A stretch of 8,152 bases of DNA from Clostridiales bacterium (GTDB lineage: Bacteria > Bacillota > Clostridia > Caldicoprobacterales > UBA3941). Of the stretch, positions 5,954 through 8,152 are shown in pieces. The position numbers were made by a program, and so were the translations under genes. The notes below the pieces were generated by a model that did no database searches, was not told the origin of the DNA, and saw only the letters and a list, made by a program, of their open reading frames with translations. Each line of letters starts with the position of its first letter. The stretch's first letter is position 1. The stretch is from positions 1 through 8,152 of the forward strand of contig JAAYKZ010000439.1 of assembly GCA_012522165.1 (NCBI GenBank), in the 5' to 3' direction.

Positions 5954-6735
5954 TGCGCTTTCTAAAAAGGTTTTATGTAGGTATAATATTTTTCTTTCTG
6001 TATGCCCCCATAATTATTTTAATGATATTTTCCTTCAGCGACTCAAAATTTAGAGGGCATTGGGGTGGTTTTACCTTAAGATGGTACGTAGAGCTCTTTA
6101 GGGATAGAGAAATTATGTCTGCCCTTTACTATACAGTCCTTATAGCAGTGCTAGCTTCCCTTATTGCAACTATCATTGGTACTATAGCTGCTATAGGCAT
6201 TCACAATATGGGGAAGTTTGGTAGAAACATAATCATAAACCTTACCTATCTGCCAATGCTAAACCCTGATATAGTAACGGGTATATCCCTAATGATTCTC
6301 TTTGTATTTCTCAAGGTTGAAAGAGGCTTCTTTACTCTTTTGCTGGCTCATATAACCTTTAATATTCCCTATGTTATATTTGCAGTAATGCCCAAACTAA
6401 AGCAGATGAATAAACATCTGTACGAAGCGGCTTTAGACTTAGGAGCTACCCCCTCCTATGCTTTTAGAAAAGTAATACTGCCGGAAATTATGCCAGGTGT
6501 GGTAACTGGATTGATTTTGGCCTTTACCCTATCCATTGATGATTTTGTTATTAGTTATTTCACTACAGGAGCAGGAGTATCAAATCTATCTATAGTTATC
6601 CATTCCATGGCACGGCTAGGTATAAATCCTTCTATAAATGCTTTATCAACCCTGATGTTTATTACAGTTCTCTTATTGCTCCTTATTGTCAATAAGAGAA
6701 GTTCTAATAACTCTCGAAAGGAGAATGCTGTATGA
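5953..6735 (+). CDS. potC: Spermidine/putrescine ABC transporter permease PotC
   Basis: This 260-residue protein is the second permease subunit. It has about six membrane segments, roughly at 8-28, 60-84, 97-119, 124-146, 180-203 and 233-247. The EAA loop lies at 158-182 (EAALDLGATPSYAFRKVIL, then PEIMPG). SFSDSKF near residue 30, LPMLNPDIVTGISLM (100-114) and FTLSIDDFVISYF (191-203) are characteristic of PotC/PotI proteins. The ribosome binding site GGAGGGGG (5936-5943) lies inside the end of potB, and the ATG overlaps the potB stop by 1 nt. The gene's own stop overlaps the potD start by 4 nt (ATGA). A perfect 11-bp inverted repeat is embedded in its last codons, described separately. PotB and PotC would pair to form the translocation channel. 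Confidence 0.94.
   Translation: MRFLKRFYVGIIFFFLYAPIIILMIFSFSDSKFRGHWGGFTLRWYVELFRDREIMSALYYTVLIAVLASLIATIIGTIAAIGIHNMGKFGRNIIINLTYLPMLNPDIVTGISLMILFVFLKVERGFFTLLLAHITFNIPYVIFAVMPKLKQMNKHLYEAALDLGATPSYAFRKVILPEIMPGVVTGLILAFTLSIDDFVISYFTTGAGVSNLSIVIHSMARLGINPSINALSTLMFITVLLLLLIVNKRSSNNSRKENAV
6668..6700 (+). other. Perfect 11-bp hairpin inside the 3' end of potC, just ahead of potD
   Basis: TTCTCTTATTG (6668-6678) and CAATAAGAGAA (6690-6700) are exact reverse complements around an 11-nt loop. No T-run follows directly, so it is not a normal terminator. It ends 16 nt before the potD ribosome binding site (AAAGGAG, 6717-6723). A hairpin here could stabilise a processed potD mRNA against 5' decay and raise binding-protein output over the permeases. 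That role is inferred from position only. Confidence 0.5.
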
Positions 6736-7784
6736 AAAGAAATTTAAAAGTAAAGCTCACCTTGCTGTTGGCAGTATCTATAGTTTCTATCTTTTTACTT
6801 AGCGGTTGCGGAAAGTCTTATGATGCAACTCTAAAGGTCTACAACTGGGGAGACTATATTGATAAAAGTGTGATTACAGATTTTGAAAAAGAATACAACA
6901 TCAAAGTTATATATTCTACCTTTACTACCAATGAAGATATGTATGTTAGCCTAAAGTCAGGTGCTAGCTCTTATGACGTTGTCTTTCCATCGGAGTATAT
7001 GGTCAAGCGGATGATAAATGAAGATATGCTTCATAAGCTCAATATGGATAATATACCAAACTTTAAATATATAGATGATAAATTTAAAAATCTTCCATCA
7101 GATCCCAACAACGAATATTCTGTCCCCTATTTTTGGGGCACCCTGGGAATTGTCTATAATAAAACCATGGTGGATGATCCAGTAGACAGCTGGGAAATCC
7201 TATGGAATGAAAAATATGAGAGACAAATTTTGATGCTGGATAGTCAAAGGGATTCTATAGGCCTTACTCTTCAAATGTTAGGCTACTCCATGAATACCAG
7301 AAACTTAGATGAATTAGAAGAGGCAAAGCAAAAACTTATTGAACAAAAACCCCTGGTTCTAGCCTATGTAGGTGATGAGGTCAAAGATAAAATGGTAGGT
7401 GGAGAAGCTGCACTGGCAGTGGTATGGTCAGGGGAAGCTGTGGCCATGAAATGGGAGAATCCAGATCTAGAATATGTAATCCCTAAAGAGGGAGGCAATT
7501 TATGGTTTGATTGTGCTGTAATACCAAAAGTCAGTAAAAATAAAGAGGCGGCTGAGTTGTTTATAAACTACTTATGTGACCCTGAAATTGCCTTCCGTAA
7601 TACCGACTATATCGGCTATTCCACTCCTAATACTGAAACTATGAAAATGTTAGATGAAGAGGTATTAAATGATATTGCTGCATATCCTTCTGATGAAGAT
7701 ATAGCAAATGCTGAAGTTTTTGATGATGTAAGCGACGCACTAGAGCTCTATGATAGAATATGGACTGAAATAAAGGCTAAGTAA
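6732..7784 (+). CDS. potD: Spermidine/putrescine-binding lipoprotein PotD
   Basis: This 350-residue substrate-binding protein delivers polyamine to PotBC. The signal peptide ends in the lipobox LSGC with Cys26, so it is lipid-anchored, as usual in Gram-positives. The mature part begins LKVYNWGDYID, the classic PotD/PotF start. Pocket residues aligning with E. coli PotD (alignment from memory) are Trp39 and Tyr42, Ser87/Tyr89 in FPSEYM, Trp232 in VVWSGEA, Trp258 and Asp260 in NLWFDCAVIP, and Tyr296 in IGYSTPN. Some polar contacts differ: the acidic cluster reads LDSQRDS (169-175) and the C-terminal Gln position appears to be Phe330. Ligand preference between spermidine and putrescine is therefore open. 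The start has AAAGGAG 8 nt upstream and overlaps potC by 4 nt. It is the last gene, followed 30 nt later by a strong terminator. Length matches the family. Confidence 0.95.
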   Translation: MKRNLKVKLTLLLAVSIVSIFLLSGCGKSYDATLKVYNWGDYIDKSVITDFEKEYNIKVIYSTFTTNEDMYVSLKSGASSYDVVFPSEYMVKRMINEDMLHKLNMDNIPNFKYIDDKFKNLPSDPNNEYSVPYFWGTLGIVYNKTMVDDPVDSWEILWNEKYERQILMLDSQRDSIGLTLQMLGYSMNTRNLDELEEAKQKLIEQKPLVLAYVGDEVKDKMVGGEAALAVVWSGEAVAMKWENPDLEYVIPKEGGNLWFDCAVIPKVSKNKEAAELFINYLCDPEIAFRNTDYIGYSTPNTETMKMLDEEVLNDIAAYPSDEDIANAEVFDDVSDALELYDRIWTEIKAK

Positions 7785-7814
7785 ATTCTAAATCACATTA
7801 ACTTTGTAAATCTA

Positions 7815-7857
7815 AGAGCAATTTTGAATTATCACTATTCAAAGTTGCTCTTTTTTT
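7815..7857 (+). terminator. Strong intrinsic terminator of the potABCD operon
   Basis: A 14-bp stem, AGAGCAATTTTGAA (7815-7828) with TTCAAAGTTGCTCT (7838-7851), contains one G-U pair and a 9-nt loop. It is followed by an unbroken T-run to 7857. It starts 30 nt after the potD stop codon. No T-run lies on the opposite strand, so it acts in the plus direction only. Confidence 0.93.
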
Positions 7858-8067
7858 GTATATAGACCATAAGCCTTCGAATACATAACTAGCATTATCT
7901 CCTCTATAGCCAATGCTAAATAGTATATTAGTTTATATGGTGTAAAATCACTATTTGATCTGAATAACACAAAGTGTTGTATTGTACGTATAAAATCTTT
8001 AGAGTTTTTTTATAATTATACCAATTTTGAAATGAGATAATACATTTGTGACAAAAAAGTATAAAAA
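7858..8067. other. Non-coding spacer after the polyamine operon
   Basis: AT-rich spacer with no ORF that has a ribosome binding site. It holds only small inverted repeats, TAGCATT/AATGCTA (7890-7896 with 7912-7918) and ATAACAC/GTGTTGT (7964-7970 with 7974-7980), neither with a T-run. If the next gene belongs to an insertion sequence, the left end of that element should lie here or just beyond, but I cannot place its boundary or a target-site duplication. Confidence 0.5.
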
Positions 8068-8129
8068 AAGAAAGGCCTCTGATATAATGAAGTTTGCAAA
8101 AACAAAAAAATATCGGAGTGACCTTTCTT
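8068..8129 (+). promoter_or_regulatory. Long leader hairpin that sequesters the ribosome binding site of the 8130 gene
   Basis: AAGAAAGG (8068-8075) pairs with CCTTTCTT (8122-8129). CTCTGATAT (8077-8085) pairs with ATATCGGAG (8110-8118), including one G-U. One base on the left faces three on the right as a small internal loop, and the terminal loop is 24 nt. The GGAGTGA ribosome binding site (8115-8121) lies in the right arm, so the folded RNA would hide it. Confidence 0.65.
8080..8088 (+). promoter_or_regulatory. Extended -10 promoter inside the leader hairpin
   Basis: TGATATAAT (8080-8088) is a perfect extended -10 element (TG, one base, TATAAT). The -35 position has only an AT-rich TATAAA at 8060-8065. 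Transcription would start near 8095, inside the hairpin loop, so transcripts from here would lack the left arm. Confidence 0.55.
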
Positions 8130-8152
8130 ATGAAAACAATTATAACAGAAGA
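8130..8152 (+). CDS. Start of an unidentified gene, partial; possibly a transposase
   Basis: ATG at 8130 begins MKTIITE and runs off the window after seven complete codons. GGAGTGA at 8115-8121 is spaced 8 nt before the ATG, which supports a real start. Seven residues do not identify a family. The hairpin-shielded ribosome binding site with an internal promoter resembles the leader of insertion-sequence transposase genes, and that is the only reason for suggesting one. It could equally be another regulated gene. Confidence 0.45.

Noticed and set aside
3446..7784. The regulator plus four transporter genes as a new system
   Set aside because: All five match a known arrangement, an XRE-cupin regulator with potABCD. 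Motifs and gene order are standard.
7890..7980. Small inverted repeats after the pot terminator as further terminators or mobile-element ends
   Set aside because: Stems are only 7 bp, with no T-run and no matching partner elsewhere in the window.

Overview
The window reads as chromosomal DNA of a low-GC Gram-positive bacterium, most likely a member of the Clostridia (inference). The base composition is AT-rich, ribosome binding sites are strong AGGAGG-type, both lipoproteins carry short lipoboxes, and an XRE-cupin regulator sits directly in front of a compact potABCD operon. I cannot name a species.

Layout: (1) Positions 1-679, minus strand, hold a lipoprotein gene with a very acidic spacer and a bacterial SH3 domain. 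An in-frame TAA cuts the SH3 domain in half, but the same frame stays open past it to the window edge, so the gene looks broken by one nonsense change. (2) Positions 680-996 are non-coding, with a 13-bp direct repeat at exactly 100-bp spacing and a terminator for the next operon. (3) Positions 997-3098, minus strand, are a two-gene sugar-metabolism operon: a Gfo/Idh/MocA-type NAD(P)-dependent dehydrogenase followed by a TIM-barrel sugar isomerase/epimerase. (4) Positions 3099-3445 are a divergent control region with an 18-bp perfect-arm palindrome on the sugar-operon side and a plus-strand promoter with repeated half-sites on the regulator side. (5) Positions 3446-7784, plus strand, encode the XRE-cupin regulator and then the spermidine/putrescine ABC importer potA-potB-potC-potD. 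The four transporter genes are spaced by 2 nt or overlapped by 1 and 4 nt, have their own good promoter, and end at a strong intrinsic terminator. (6) Positions 7858-8152 are a non-coding tail, then a long leader hairpin that buries the ribosome binding site of a gene starting at 8130 and running off the window, possibly a transposase.

How the parts work together: PotD captures polyamine outside the membrane, PotB and PotC form the channel, and PotA hydrolyses ATP. The XRE-cupin protein is the obvious candidate sensor and repressor. The dehydrogenase and isomerase form a separate, divergently transcribed module that probably acts on a sugar, polyol or keto-glycoside. No transporter or kinase for it is visible here.

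I see no clearly new multi-gene system. The observations most worth following are the split SH3 lipoprotein, the hairpin that could shield the 8130 gene from read-through transcription, the cre-like palindrome, and a perfect 11-bp hairpin just ahead of potD.
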